A stretch of DNA of 61,388 bases from assembly GCA_027619595.1 (NCBI GenBank), contig JAQCHP010000011.1, forward strand, positions 1 to 61,388, in the 5' to 3' direction. A model generated the notes under the pieces. That model was not told where the DNA came from. It saw only the letters and a program-made list of their open reading frames with translations, and made no database searches. The DNA is from Planctomycetota bacterium (GTDB lineage: Bacteria > Planctomycetota > Planctomycetia > Pirellulales > Pirellulaceae). The translations under genes were made by a program, and so were the position numbers. Below, one piece after another: positions 1-8,553 of this stretch; the stretch's first letter is position 1, and each line of letters starts with the position of its first letter.

Positions 1-1
1 C

Positions 2-913
2 GGTGATATCACGGCGCGCGAGAAGAAGGGGTTGTGGGTCGGTTTTGCGGTACTGGCGTTGGGCTTACTCCTACTCACGCAGCGTGTCGTCACACCTGAG
101 CTGCTTTTTCCGTCCAACAAAAGTTCGCCGGAGTCAGCCGACACGGGCATATCAGCCAACACGGCGATCAACGGCGAGGTAACCGATTCGAACGCAACCT
201 TGCGGAGAATATTGTCGTACGTTTTGCCGAGCAAATCGGCCTGGCATTCCGAGAAAGGGGAATTGGTTTCGGCAGATGCGCCCCTTATGCAGTCGATCGT
301 ACCGCTGATCTTCCTGCTCTTTCTTTTACCTGGTACCGCCTACGGTTATATCGCCGGGACGCTTAAGGGGCACCGCGACGTGGTGGCAGGGATGACAAAA
401 TCGATGGGAACGATCACCTATTATCTCGTGATGGCCTTTTTTGCCGCACAATTCACCGCAGCATTTAAGGACTCCAATCTGGGCGTGTTGTTAGCGATTA
501 AGGGCGCCAATCTACTGAGGGCATGGAACCTGGAGCCTCAATACACCATATTGGGGATCATATCCTTTACTTCGCTCGTTAATTTGATTATTGGGTCGGC
601 GTCGGCGAAATGGGCGCTATTGGGCCCGATCTTTGTGCCGATGCTCATGCAAAACGGAATCTCGCCGGAACTCACTCAATGTGCGTACCGAATTGGCGAT
701 TCGAGCATAAACATCATCACTCCGTTGATGCCCTATTTCCCGCTGGTCGTCGTTTACTGCCAGCGTTATTGCAAGACCACCGGAATTGGCACGCTCGTCT
801 CGCTCATGATGCCCTATTCATTAGCGTTTTTGATGACCTGGAGTATATTGCTCATGATATTCTGGCGGCTGGGGCTGCCTTTGGGGATCAATGCTCCGTA
901 CACGTACCCATAA
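2..913 (+). CDS. AbgT-family transporter, C-terminal part (cut by window edge)
   Basis: An integral membrane protein whose reading frame is open from the first bases of the window, so the N-terminal half is missing; about 303 residues remain. Hydrophobic segments alternate with short polar loops, and the stretches around 'GYIAGT', 'NLIIGSASAKWA' and 'SSINIITPLMPYFP' match the conserved C-terminal half of AbgT (p-aminobenzoyl-glutamate) transporters. The family moves aminobenzoyl-glutamate or sulfonamide-like compounds across the inner membrane, usually with a cation gradient; the substrate here cannot be told. A TTG at 32 could serve as a start, but the frame upstream reads as a normal AbgT cytoplasmic loop (ITAREKKGLW), so it is not the real start. 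The gene is followed by two palindromic hairpins that may end transcription. Confidence 0.85.
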   Translation, partial: GDITAREKKGLWVGFAVLALGLLLLTQRVVTPELLFPSNKSSPESADTGISANTAINGEVTDSNATLRRILSYVLPSKSAWHSEKGELVSADAPLMQSIVPLIFLLFLLPGTAYGYIAGTLKGHRDVVAGMTKSMGTITYYLVMAFFAAQFTAAFKDSNLGVLLAIKGANLLRAWNLEPQYTILGIISFTSLVNLIIGSASAKWALLGPIFVPMLMQNGISPELTQCAYRIGDSSINIITPLMPYFPLVVVYCQRYCKTTGIGTLVSLMMPYSLAFLMTWSILLMIFWRLGLPLGINAPYTYP

Positions 914-917
914 CCTG

Positions 918-996
918 CGCGAAGCAGCTGGGGACAGCTGCTTTACAATGTTGCGTCTTGCGTTGCGCAAAGCAGCTGGGGACAGCTGCTCTACAA
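918..996. repeat. Two copies of a palindromic hairpin repeat between convergent genes
   Basis: Two direct copies of a roughly 30-base unit, each containing the perfect palindrome AGCAGCTGGGGACAGCTGCT (8-bp stem, 4-base loop) at 923-942 and 971-990. The first copy is followed by TTTAC and the second by CTACAA. They lie between the convergent ends of the AbgT gene and the DUF1559 gene, so they may act as a two-way terminator. They also look like a dispersed intergenic repeat. Confidence 0.7.
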
Positions 997-1007
997 AAAT
1001 CCCGACA

Positions 1008-2054
1008 CTACAGGCCGCTCATGTCGACGGGTAGCTCATCGGCCCGATTGCCGAGCAGGTTAAACACGTAGCGATCGACATCGTAACGCATCATCCTGGC
1101 GGACCCGTCACCGAACGCGGCGTTGAACCCGGCAGCGTGCGCCGAGCCGAAAGTGTATCCCGCGTAGTCGCTCCCCTCCGGTGGAATCTGGTTCCTATCC
1201 TTCATCGGTCGGAACGCTGTCGAACGGACAGTGTCGGGATCCCAACCATCGGCCCATCCCTGGTCATCGTGCCAGTCCCCGGTTTCGTATTTGGTCGTGT
1301 TAAGCCACTTCTCGCCCAGCATCATCGTTTTGGATGTCCCGTCCGTGACATCGCCCAGGCTGATCAACGACGTGGAATTTGTCGACCTCGGAGGGTCGCA
1401 ATACATGTCGATGGGGCAGCGTATGATCATCCCCGGGTAGTTCATGTTCCTCGGCAAACCACCCTCCGGGCAATTCAGGCCGCAGGCACCTTTGCAGTCC
1501 TTGCCCCAATACGAAAATTCCAAGTCTTTCGAAGTCGGGATCGTGGTCGCGTTGTCCCCCAGCTTCGTGTCCCAATTAAGGAAATTTACCGTATCTTCGG
1601 CCGCTGTTGTCCCCACGTAGTCCATCAAGACCCTCAGAACACCGGGCCGAATCCGCGCCTTGCCTCGTGTTGGGCAAATGAACATATCAATTATCTTTGT
1701 CTTGATCACTTCGACGTCCAAGACGTTCTGGATCGCACCTTCCTCCAGGTAGGGGAGGATCTGATATCCCCACCCCATCGCTTGTTTGTCAGGGCCGCAC
1801 GGAGCCCCGCCACAGAGGAAAAACAATGGATGAGGCTTATCCCCGCCGGTCGGGAGGACTTGGAGTGCCGACTCAAAGTTGTGCACTGAGAGGGCCATCT
1901 GCTTCAAATTGTTGATACATTGCGCCCGACGCGCTGCCTCCCGAGCCGCCTGCACAGCCGGAAGCAATAGGGCAACCAGGATGCCAATAATGGCAATGAC
2001 TACCAATAGCTCCACGAGCGTGAAGCCCCACCGACGTCCACGACTATGTTGCAT
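1008..2054 (-). CDS. DUF1559-family prepilin-like protein
   Basis: A 348-residue protein with a type IV pilin-like N-terminus: a short basic leader ([10 protein letters not shown]) then [20 protein letters not shown], i.e. a prepilin peptidase cleavage site and the hydrophobic stalk helix, followed by the [17 protein letters not shown] stretch typical of planctomycetal DUF1559 proteins. The C-terminus has the family's 'H.GGFN..FGDGS' type segment ([15 protein letters not shown]). The family is expanded in planctomycetes and is thought to be exported and surface-located; no activity is established. The longest frame begins at 2171, but ATG 2054 is preceded by AAGGAG at 2065-2070 with 10-base spacing and puts the prepilin leader at the terminus, so it is preferred. 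Confidence 0.93.
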   Translation of the reverse strand: MQHSRGRRWGFTLVELLVVIAIIGILVALLLPAVQAAREAARRAQCINNLKQMALSVHNFESALQVLPTGGDKPHPLFFLCGGAPCGPDKQAMGWGYQILPYLEEGAIQNVLDVEVIKTKIIDMFICPTRGKARIRPGVLRVLMDYVGTTAAEDTVNFLNWDTKLGDNATTIPTSKDLEFSYWGKDCKGACGLNCPEGGLPRNMNYPGMIIRCPIDMYCDPPRSTNSTSLISLGDVTDGTSKTMMLGEKWLNTTKYETGDWHDDQGWADGWDPDTVRSTAFRPMKDRNQIPPEGSDYAGYTFGSAHAAGFNAAFGDGSARMMRYDVDRYVFNLLGNRADELPVDMSGL

Positions 2055-2064
2055 GGCACGGAAT

Positions 2065-2070
2065 CTCCTT
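2065..2070 (-). promoter_or_regulatory. Ribosome binding site that fixes the DUF1559 start
   Basis: On the minus strand this reads AAGGAG, ten bases before the ATG at 2054. It argues against the upstream in-frame start at 2171. Confidence 0.7.
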
Positions 2071-2333
2071 AGTTGGGAATTCGAGCCTCTCTGCTTCAGA
2101 AAGTCCTGCGGCAGGAGTCTATGGACGTCTTGGTTGACCGACAATATACATCGGCTTACTGCAGGTGTCAAACAGATGTTTCGCGAGGCGGCATCGGAAA
2201 AGACTGTTGGACTACTTGTCGGAGCTTTCGGAATCGCTTACTTTCGGCGGTACCGCCAAGCTACGGTTCCAACGGTCGATTGCGATCGTGCGTCCGGCTT
2301 GGCAAAGCTCGTATCTAGGAAAGCGAACCTACG

Positions 2334-3092
2334 TTGGAACTTGTCAACCTTTCGTCCCCTGCCGTAGACGCATTGCCGCGAACGACACCCGTCGTGTTCC
2401 CCATCGGTGCACTCGAACAACATAGCCGACACTTGCCTGTGTTTACCGATAGCTTGGTCATTGGTGAACTTGCCAAGCGTGCCTCACAGGAACTGGGCGA
2501 CCAAGTACTCTTCGCGCCGGTCATGTGGCTTGGGAATTCGGAACATCACCTCGACTATCCTGGTTCCATGAGCGCATCGCCGAGAGTGTATGTTGACATG
2601 TTACGCGACATGGCCGAATGCATGCTGCGGCACGGTTTCCATCGAATCGTCTTTTTGAACGGCCATGGCGGCAACAGCGTACCGGGCCAGCAGGCGTTGT
2701 ACGAATTGCGACAACGTTATCGCGATCGGAAGGACCTGTTGATCCTGTTGGCCAACTTTTGGGCGCTCGGGAGTAACCCACGCGAATCGATCCCTGCATT
2801 GACACAACCAGCAATACAACATGCTTGCCAATGGGAAACATCGGTGATGATGGCACTTCAACCCGAACACATCGGCGACGTCTCACAGCTCGAACCGGTC
2901 GATTATGGAAACCCATTCCAACCCGCTTTTCGTAGCTGGGTCACGCAAGACATCTCGAAGAACGGACACTTGGGCGACCCGCGGAGCGGTACACCCGAGA
3001 TCGGCCGCGAGCTACTCAAGATCTATACCAACGATGTGGTCTCGCTCTTAAAGCGAGTCGTCGCGTGGGACGGTAAGTCCTGGAGCGGTTGA
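2334..3092 (+). CDS. Creatininase-family amidohydrolase
   Basis: A 252-residue cytoplasmic protein of the creatininase/creatinine amidohydrolase fold, a metal-dependent hydrolase of cyclic amides. Visible family motifs are GALEQHSRHLP with D39 (metal ligands E28, H30, D39), HHLDYPGS (71-78), LNGHGGN (108-114, H111) and a WETS motif with E168. The length is normal for the family. The start is a TTG with AGGAAAG nine bases upstream; no ATG lies nearby. The gene precedes the enolase-superfamily gene by 43 bases on the same strand, so the two may be co-transcribed. Family members also act in riboflavin/F420 and mycofactocin pathways, and nothing here identifies the substrate. Confidence 0.85.
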   Translation: MELVNLSSPAVDALPRTTPVVFPIGALEQHSRHLPVFTDSLVIGELAKRASQELGDQVLFAPVMWLGNSEHHLDYPGSMSASPRVYVDMLRDMAECMLRHGFHRIVFLNGHGGNSVPGQQALYELRQRYRDRKDLLILLANFWALGSNPRESIPALTQPAIQHACQWETSVMMALQPEHIGDVSQLEPVDYGNPFQPAFRSWVTQDISKNGHLGDPRSGTPEIGRELLKIYTNDVVSLLKRVVAWDGKSWSG

Positions 3093-3135
3093 TCGCCGTC
3101 GACTCACTTGTTGAAATGACTGAAAGGTAACCAAC

Positions 3136-4539
3136 GTGCCTACCCAAAACGGCAAAACCGCGCGGCTTATATCGTGTGCTGGTAGCCGTCCATCGCGGCG
3201 GTGCTTGCTCAAGACCGCCGGCGCCGCGTTGGCCATGTCGGCCACTCGACCGCTGTCCCTATTGCGGGCTCAGGAAGCCGCATCGGCGTACTTCCCTCGC
3301 CTCAAGATTACCGATGTTGAGTCGCACGAGATTATGGTGCCGTACCGCGACTTTGTCTCGTACCAATTGAATCACTACTACGGTCCATCGCGCCGCGTGA
3401 TTTATGTCGTGCGCACGAATAGTGACCTCGTGGGATTGACCGAGTCGAAGTCGCCGTTGAGCCAAGAAACAATCGAAAAATGCCTCGGACAAAGCCCCTT
3501 CGATTGGATGGCCGACGAAACATCGTTGAGCCTTGCGACGGCGATGTACGACTTGATGGGGAAAGCTGCCGGGCTTCCCGTCTATAAATTGATCGGTCCG
3601 AAGCACCGTTCGTGGGTACCAGCGGCAGCTTGGACTGTTTCCACCCATCCCCGACGCATGGCAGAGTCGGTGCAGAAATATGCTGCCATGGGGTACACGT
3701 GGATGAAGTACCATCTGTCGCCTTTCGAAAATGTCGTCGATCAAATGGCGGCCATGCAGCAGGTGGCACCAAAGGGATTCCGTATCCACCACGACTTCAC
3801 GATGGGGGGCACGAGCGACCATGTATTCGAGTTATTGGAAAAAATCTCCCAATTCCCCATTGCGGGCTGCTTTGAAGATCCGCTGCCGGAGAAAGACATT
3901 CAAGGCTACGCAGAGTTGCGGGCGAAATGTAGGCTACCCATCCTGTATCACCACACTCCGCTCGGAGCTGGCCACGAAACTCAGTTTCGCGCCGCCGATG
4001 GTTATATTCTGGGACACTCGCCGATCGGAGACGCCATTCGTCACGCGGGCTTGTTTGCGCAGCTCGATTTGCCATTTTCGCTGCAGAATACCGGCGGAAC
4101 CATTACGCTCGCCTTAGTGACCCACTTGCATGCTGCCTTCCAGACCGGCACGTTACATTCCAATAGCCTCGCCGAGACCTTTAGTGATGACGTCGTTAAG
4201 GAGCGGCTGGAACCCAAGAACGGTTGGATCCGCGTTCCCGAGGCACCTGGGCTGGGCCTGACACTCGACCTGGAAGCGTTGGAAAGATTAAAAGGCCTAC
4301 GCTTGCCCGCACAGCCGCGATGGATTATCAAGTCGCGCTACTCGAATGGGACCATGATGTACAATTTGGCCGACACCAATAATTCCATCTTTATGGTTCG
4401 ACCGGATATGAGTCGCCAGATTACGTTGAGCCACGATGCACCGATCACAACTGACTACTGGGATCCTGATGGTACTCCCGCCTTCGCGACGATGCTGCAA
4501 CGTCTCGAAAAGGAAGGTACGGTGATTGAGGCAGGTTAA
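3136..4539 (+). CDS. Secreted (Tat) enolase-superfamily protein with degenerate metal site
   Basis: A 467-residue protein with a twin-arginine-like leader (SRRCLLKTAGAALAMSA, residues 20-36), suggesting export in folded form. The rest follows the mandelate racemase/muconate lactonizing enzyme plan: N-terminal capping domain (about 55-160), then a TIM barrel with K191 after the second strand, D220 (HHDFT) and E247 (CFEDPLPE). The third metal ligand position, normally Asp/Glu after 'PI', reads PILYHHT (about 268-274), and the barrel strand that often carries a catalytic Lys reads YILGHSPIGDA. Those changes make the usual racemase/dehydratase chemistry uncertain. The start is GTG 3136 with a GAAAGG-type site upstream. 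Probably works with the preceding creatininase-like enzyme or on sugar acids; function unassigned. Confidence 0.82.
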   Translation: MPTQNGKTARLISCAGSRPSRRCLLKTAGAALAMSATRPLSLLRAQEAASAYFPRLKITDVESHEIMVPYRDFVSYQLNHYYGPSRRVIYVVRTNSDLVGLTESKSPLSQETIEKCLGQSPFDWMADETSLSLATAMYDLMGKAAGLPVYKLIGPKHRSWVPAAAWTVSTHPRRMAESVQKYAAMGYTWMKYHLSPFENVVDQMAAMQQVAPKGFRIHHDFTMGGTSDHVFELLEKISQFPIAGCFEDPLPEKDIQGYAELRAKCRLPILYHHTPLGAGHETQFRAADGYILGHSPIGDAIRHAGLFAQLDLPFSLQNTGGTITLALVTHLHAAFQTGTLHSNSLAETFSDDVVKERLEPKNGWIRVPEAPGLGLTLDLEALERLKGLRLPAQPRWIIKSRYSNGTMMYNLADTNNSIFMVRPDMSRQITLSHDAPITTDYWDPDGTPAFATMLQRLEKEGTVIEAG

Positions 4540-4690
4540 CTCGCTTTCGGGTTTGCGCCTTCCCATGGTAATTTCCTTCGCCCCCGTAGTCAAAGACGGC
4601 AACTGACAACGAGAGCCGTCGGTAACCGCTTATGCCCCTACGGGTCATGAATGGTTACGGTATCGAGACCGTCGCATGTTGGCGTATCGA

Positions 4691-5529
4691 CTACAACGGT
4701 TTCGACGGGTGCGGGGTCGATTCATTGCAGCCCAGCACCGATTGGTCGAAGTCAATATTCGCGCCGGTCATGAGTCCACTATCGCTTGACGCGAGATAAA
4801 CACAGGCCCGAGCCACTTCAGTAGTCTCCACCAACCGACCATTCGGTTGCTGCTGCGATGCTTTTTCTAACCAGTCATCTTGGACTCCATGGTATTTCTT
4901 GAGAATGACGTCCTCGCCAGGCGTGTTCATCCAACCGACGTTCAGTCCGTTCACTCGAATGCGATTGCGCAATAAGCTAAACGCCACCGACTTTGTCAGG
5001 GTCGCTAATCCACCTTTGGATATGCTGTAAGGTGCCAAGAAGGGCTGACCCCCGTGTGCTGACATCGACTGAATGTTCACGATCGTCCCTTCGATCTTTT
5101 CACGCCGCATAATCTTGACAGCTTCTTGAATCAAAAAAACGGGGCCCGCACATTGACTGCCATCATCCGGTCGAACAACTCGAGGCTCGTATCAACAATC
5201 GTACCGCGGTCGGTGATGGCGGCGGCATTCACCAACGTATCGACGCGGCCAAACGCTGCGTCGGCGGCAGCCATGATCGACTGAGCGGCATTCGCATTCG
5301 CTAGATCAGCCGCCACGAACACAACGCGAGCGCCGGCCTGCTCAAGATCGGCTTTGACTTTCTCGCCTCGCGCCTGATGGCGTCCCGTGACAACGATTCC
5401 AACCGCCCCTTCGGCCACAAATCGCCGTGCGATCATTTCACCGAGTCCTTGGGTACTCCCGGTGACGACGGCGACTTTTCCTGCCATGCGTCGCGAGCCA
5501 ATATCGCTGTTTATGTTCGAAGCTGCCAT
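4691..5529 (-). pseudogene. Short-chain dehydrogenase/reductase split by a one-base deletion
   Basis: Two overlapping frames together form one SDR. The N-terminal frame (5529-5131) has the cofactor motif TGSTQGLG (23-30), the AAITDRG strand and ends ...VNVRAPFF. The C-terminal frame (to 4691) continues LIQEAVKIM and has the catalytic Ser region (QSMSAHGG) and YSISK. The break is in a run of seven T (minus strand; A run at 5133-5139) where eight would keep the frame. The total then equals a normal 279-residue SDR, so a single missing base explains everything. SDRs are NAD(P)-dependent oxidoreductases of alcohols and ketones. It lies 37 bases downstream of the secreted hydrolase gene and is probably co-transcribed. 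Either a sequencing error, a recent pseudogene or slippage at the homopolymer. Confidence 0.85.
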
Positions 5530-5566
5530 ATTGAATGTTTCTTTCTATGCGCAATAAGAAAAGGTG

Positions 5567-6439
5567 CTACTGCCTGCGTTTGGCACGCAGGTGTTGATCG
5601 AAAAAAGCAAAGACTTGGGGGCGCAGGTCGCGTTGTTCCGGCTGCAGGTCGAAGGAATGTCCTGCCCCTTCGATGATTTCCAAATGGTGCGGAACTCCCT
5701 GTTGCGCGAGCTTTTGGGCCAGTGACTCGGATTGGGACACGGCGACGACGTGGTCCTTGGTCCCTTGAATTATGAGAATTGGAGCGTCATCCGGAGTTAC
5801 ATAGGTCAACACGGAGAAGGCCTTGTACAATTCAGGGGCGTCGGCACGTGACTGAATCAAGGCCGGGATGCGGTCCAGCCAATTCTCAATGTCGACAGGT
5901 CCATACATGTCAACGGCACATTGCACGCGAGCCGAAATGTCGGACAGGGGACCCGTTGGATCGAGGCCACATTCTGGTCCCGCTACTGACAACATGGCTG
6001 CCAAGTGCCCACCGGCAGAACCACCGATCGCACCGATGTGATCCGCGTCAATGTGGTACTTGCCCGCATTGGCACGTAACCATCGTACCGCCGTCTTACA
6101 ATCGTGAATGTTTTGGGGCCAGCAACAGTCCTTAACCCCTTCGGGATCCGCTAACCAATAGTCGATGCTGAAACAGACGTATCCGTGACCGGCCAAGTTC
6201 GTGGCAATATTGACTTCTCGATCCGAATCCCGTTGGTCCCCGATCCATCCACCTCCATGCATGATGACGATCGCGGGACGCGGTGCATCCAAACTGACTG
6301 GTAAATAGAGGTCCCCTCTTTCCACTCGGCCGTTGGGAAGATAGGCAATGCCTTTCTCGATTTTTACCTCGCCAGCATGTCCTGCATCGGAAGCGACAAA
6401 GAGAAGTGCGAACGCAAACAGGACAGACAAAAAGTTCAT
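5567..6439 (-). CDS. Secreted alpha/beta hydrolase (esterase/lipase-like)
   Basis: A 290-residue protein beginning with a clear signal peptide (MNFLSVLFAFALLFVASDAGHAGE). It has the oxyanion motif HGGGW (61-65), the nucleophile elbow GGSAGG (Ser141), an Asp in IIQGTKDHVV and a His in EGAGHSF, the layout of the BD-FAE/hormone-sensitive-lipase group of esterases. The likely role is periplasmic hydrolysis of esters, for example acetyl or feruloyl groups on polysaccharides, but this is inference. First gene of a two-gene minus-strand unit with the SDR. Confidence 0.88.
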   Translation of the reverse strand: MNFLSVLFAFALLFVASDAGHAGEVKIEKGIAYLPNGRVERGDLYLPVSLDAPRPAIVIMHGGGWIGDQRDSDREVNIATNLAGHGYVCFSIDYWLADPEGVKDCCWPQNIHDCKTAVRWLRANAGKYHIDADHIGAIGGSAGGHLAAMLSVAGPECGLDPTGPLSDISARVQCAVDMYGPVDIENWLDRIPALIQSRADAPELYKAFSVLTYVTPDDAPILIIQGTKDHVVAVSQSESLAQKLAQQGVPHHLEIIEGAGHSFDLQPEQRDLRPQVFAFFDQHLRAKRRQ

Positions 6440-6548
6440 TCGTGCTTACCCATCGAACTGTCTTAACAAAATAAAATATACGCAGTTACAACCAAAAATA
6501 TGCATCGCGTTTCTCGCCACTCAGCGCTTCTACCAAGCGGGAGTCGCA

Positions 6549-6584
6549 TTGTACCGGGGCGAAACGAGCGTCTCTAGGGTACAA
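6549..6584. promoter_or_regulatory. Interrupted palindrome upstream of the first DUF1549 gene
   Basis: TTGTACC and GGTACAA flank a 22-base spacer between the divergent hydrolase and DUF1549/1553 genes. A second inverted pair, GAGCGTCTC (about 6567) and GAGACGCTC (about 6643), overlaps it. Such symmetry in a divergent promoter region could be a regulator binding site; no regulator is encoded nearby. Confidence 0.3.
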
Positions 6585-6700
6585 CGCCGGTTACCCCAAG
6601 AATCCGACTGAATTGACAACAGCCAGTTAGTATGGGTACAATTGAGACGCTCCCCACCCCGCCTTGCTGGTTCCTTCCCACCCTTCCGAGCCATTGAAAA

Positions 6701-8497
6701 GTGACAACACGCCACCGCCCAAACTCGCTGGTGTTTCTTGCGACGCGGTCGTCGATCCGGGCAGTTGTTCTGTGCTGGTCGGCCATTCTGGTGTCGTTGC
6801 TAGGAAGTGCCTGCCGGGGCGAAACGAGTACAAACCTGGTCGTTAGTGATTCACCGTCCGCGGCTTCTGGAACGCCAGATTCGGTCCTCGCCGATGCGGA
6901 CGCGACACTTGCTCCCATGATCGATCAGTGGATATCGGCGGCCTGGCCCGACACCACCGCCACACCGGCGCCTGCGGCCAACGACGCGGAATTTGTACGT
7001 CGTCTCTATCTAGACCTTGTTGGCAGGCTTCCACTGCCGGCGGAACAGAAATCGTTCTTGTCCGACCAGGCCCCTCTCAAGCGACGTGAGTTGGTGGATC
7101 GTTTGCTGAACGGTGAAGAATATCCGATCCATTTCGCCAACCAGCTGACCACACACCTTCTAGGCCGCACCGCGCTGCCGGCACCCAAGGAATGGACCGA
7201 TTGGTTGCGGCAGTCGTTAACGCACGGCAAGGGATGGCACACGATCGTGCGGGAAATTCTCTCCGCGCCCCCAACTCCGAAGGATGAATCGGGTCCAGCG
7301 GAATTTTTGGTACGAAAATTATCCTCGAACGATCCCCTGGATGGCGTCACGCGCGATGTGACGCGATTGTTCTTTGGTGTCGATATGCAATGCGCCCGCT
7401 GCCACACCCATCCCGAGATCCCTGAATGGGAGCCGGAAAGTTATTGGGGAATGGCAGCATTCTTCAACCGTTCGTATCTCGTAGAAATTGACGGCCGCAA
7501 AGTAGTGGCCGAACGCGCTCGCGGGGAAGCTGTCTATACACCGGCCAAATCCACCGACAAAATTACGGCTGAGCCGCGCTTCATGACGGGCGTTGTTCCT
7601 CCACCGCAAGAGGCACCTCCAACGGAAGCCGAAGAACGCATCAATGCACGCAAGGCATTATATCCCGAGGCAAAACTGGACGACCCGCTACTGGACAATC
7701 CCGATGAATATGCTGTGCCACCGACGGAAAAACCGACGGCACCCAGCCGCCCGTTGTATAGTCGACGTGCCGCATTGATCGACATGGCTATTGATGCGAA
7801 CAATCCCTATTTTTCCCGGGCGATCGTCAATCGTGCCTGGGCTTGGCTCATGGGACAAGGGCTTGTTGAACCGCTGGATCAACTTCATTCGGCGAATTCC
7901 CCGACGCATCCGGAACTGCTCGACGCGTTAAGCGAAGATTTTGCGGCCCACAACTACGACCTACGAAGGCTGGTGCGGAATATCGCGTTGAGCGACACCT
8001 ACCAACGTTCGAGCGTCCGACTGGCTGGCGGTGAGCCACCCCCTCGCGATCTTTATTTGCAGGCCCAAGTTAGGCCATTGTCTGAATATCAGATGGCTGT
8101 CGCTACGCTCGGCGCGGCCGGTCTTATGGATGGGTCCCAGGCCCGTGCCGATTTTGAGAAAGCAAACACCGATCGAATTAAGGAACTTGTCCTTCGCTTC
8201 GACACCGGCAGCGATCAGTTTGCGCCAAGCCTCGCGTTGTCTCTGTACTTGGCCAACAATGAATCGTTTGCGAAAATCATTGCAGAAGGGGGCTTGGTGA
8301 AACGACTCCTAGACAACAATGACAACGAAGAACTTATTCGGACAGCGTTCGCTTCGGTGCTGAGTCGTGCACCCGACGCCGACGAAGTTGCCGCTTTGCG
8401 TTACTATTTGGCCGCTAGAAGCGATCGCCGAGAGCAGGCGTGCCAGCAGATTGTCTGGAGTTTATTAACTTCTTCCGAATTTCGGTTTAATCATTAG
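6701..8497 (+). CDS. DUF1549/DUF1553 domain protein
   Basis: A 598-residue exported protein: hydrophobic segment near residues 20-40 (AVVLCWSAILVSLLGSACRGE, possible lipoprotein-type site), DUF1549 (about 70-260) with the strand 'EFVRRLYLDLVGRLP' and the CARCHTHPEIPEW motif, and DUF1553 (about 350-590) with 'AIVNRAWAWLMGQGLVEPLDQL' and 'TYQRSS'. This pair of domains is almost confined to planctomycetes and relatives and typically sits in an operon with DUF1501. The CxxCH in the cysteine motif resembles a c-type heme site, but heme binding is unproven. The start is GTG 6701. Followed after 56 bases by the DUF1501 gene. Confidence 0.9.
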   Translation: MTTRHRPNSLVFLATRSSIRAVVLCWSAILVSLLGSACRGETSTNLVVSDSPSAASGTPDSVLADADATLAPMIDQWISAAWPDTTATPAPAANDAEFVRRLYLDLVGRLPLPAEQKSFLSDQAPLKRRELVDRLLNGEEYPIHFANQLTTHLLGRTALPAPKEWTDWLRQSLTHGKGWHTIVREILSAPPTPKDESGPAEFLVRKLSSNDPLDGVTRDVTRLFFGVDMQCARCHTHPEIPEWEPESYWGMAAFFNRSYLVEIDGRKVVAERARGEAVYTPAKSTDKITAEPRFMTGVVPPPQEAPPTEAEERINARKALYPEAKLDDPLLDNPDEYAVPPTEKPTAPSRPLYSRRAALIDMAIDANNPYFSRAIVNRAWAWLMGQGLVEPLDQLHSANSPTHPELLDALSEDFAAHNYDLRRLVRNIALSDTYQRSSVRLAGGEPPPRDLYLQAQVRPLSEYQMAVATLGAAGLMDGSQARADFEKANTDRIKELVLRFDTGSDQFAPSLALSLYLANNESFAKIIAEGGLVKRLLDNNDNEELIRTAFASVLSRAPDADEVAALRYYLAARSDRREQACQQIVWSLLTSSEFRFNH

Positions 8498-8553
8498 GCA
8501 ATTTTTCGACTCGTCATTCCTACGAAGGCCCAATCACCCGGACCAAGAGTGCA

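Noticed and set aside
610-1071. Open frame inside the AbgT gene and the hairpin repeats
   Set aside because: It lies on another frame of a clear transporter gene and reads through palindromic repeats; the composition is not gene-like.
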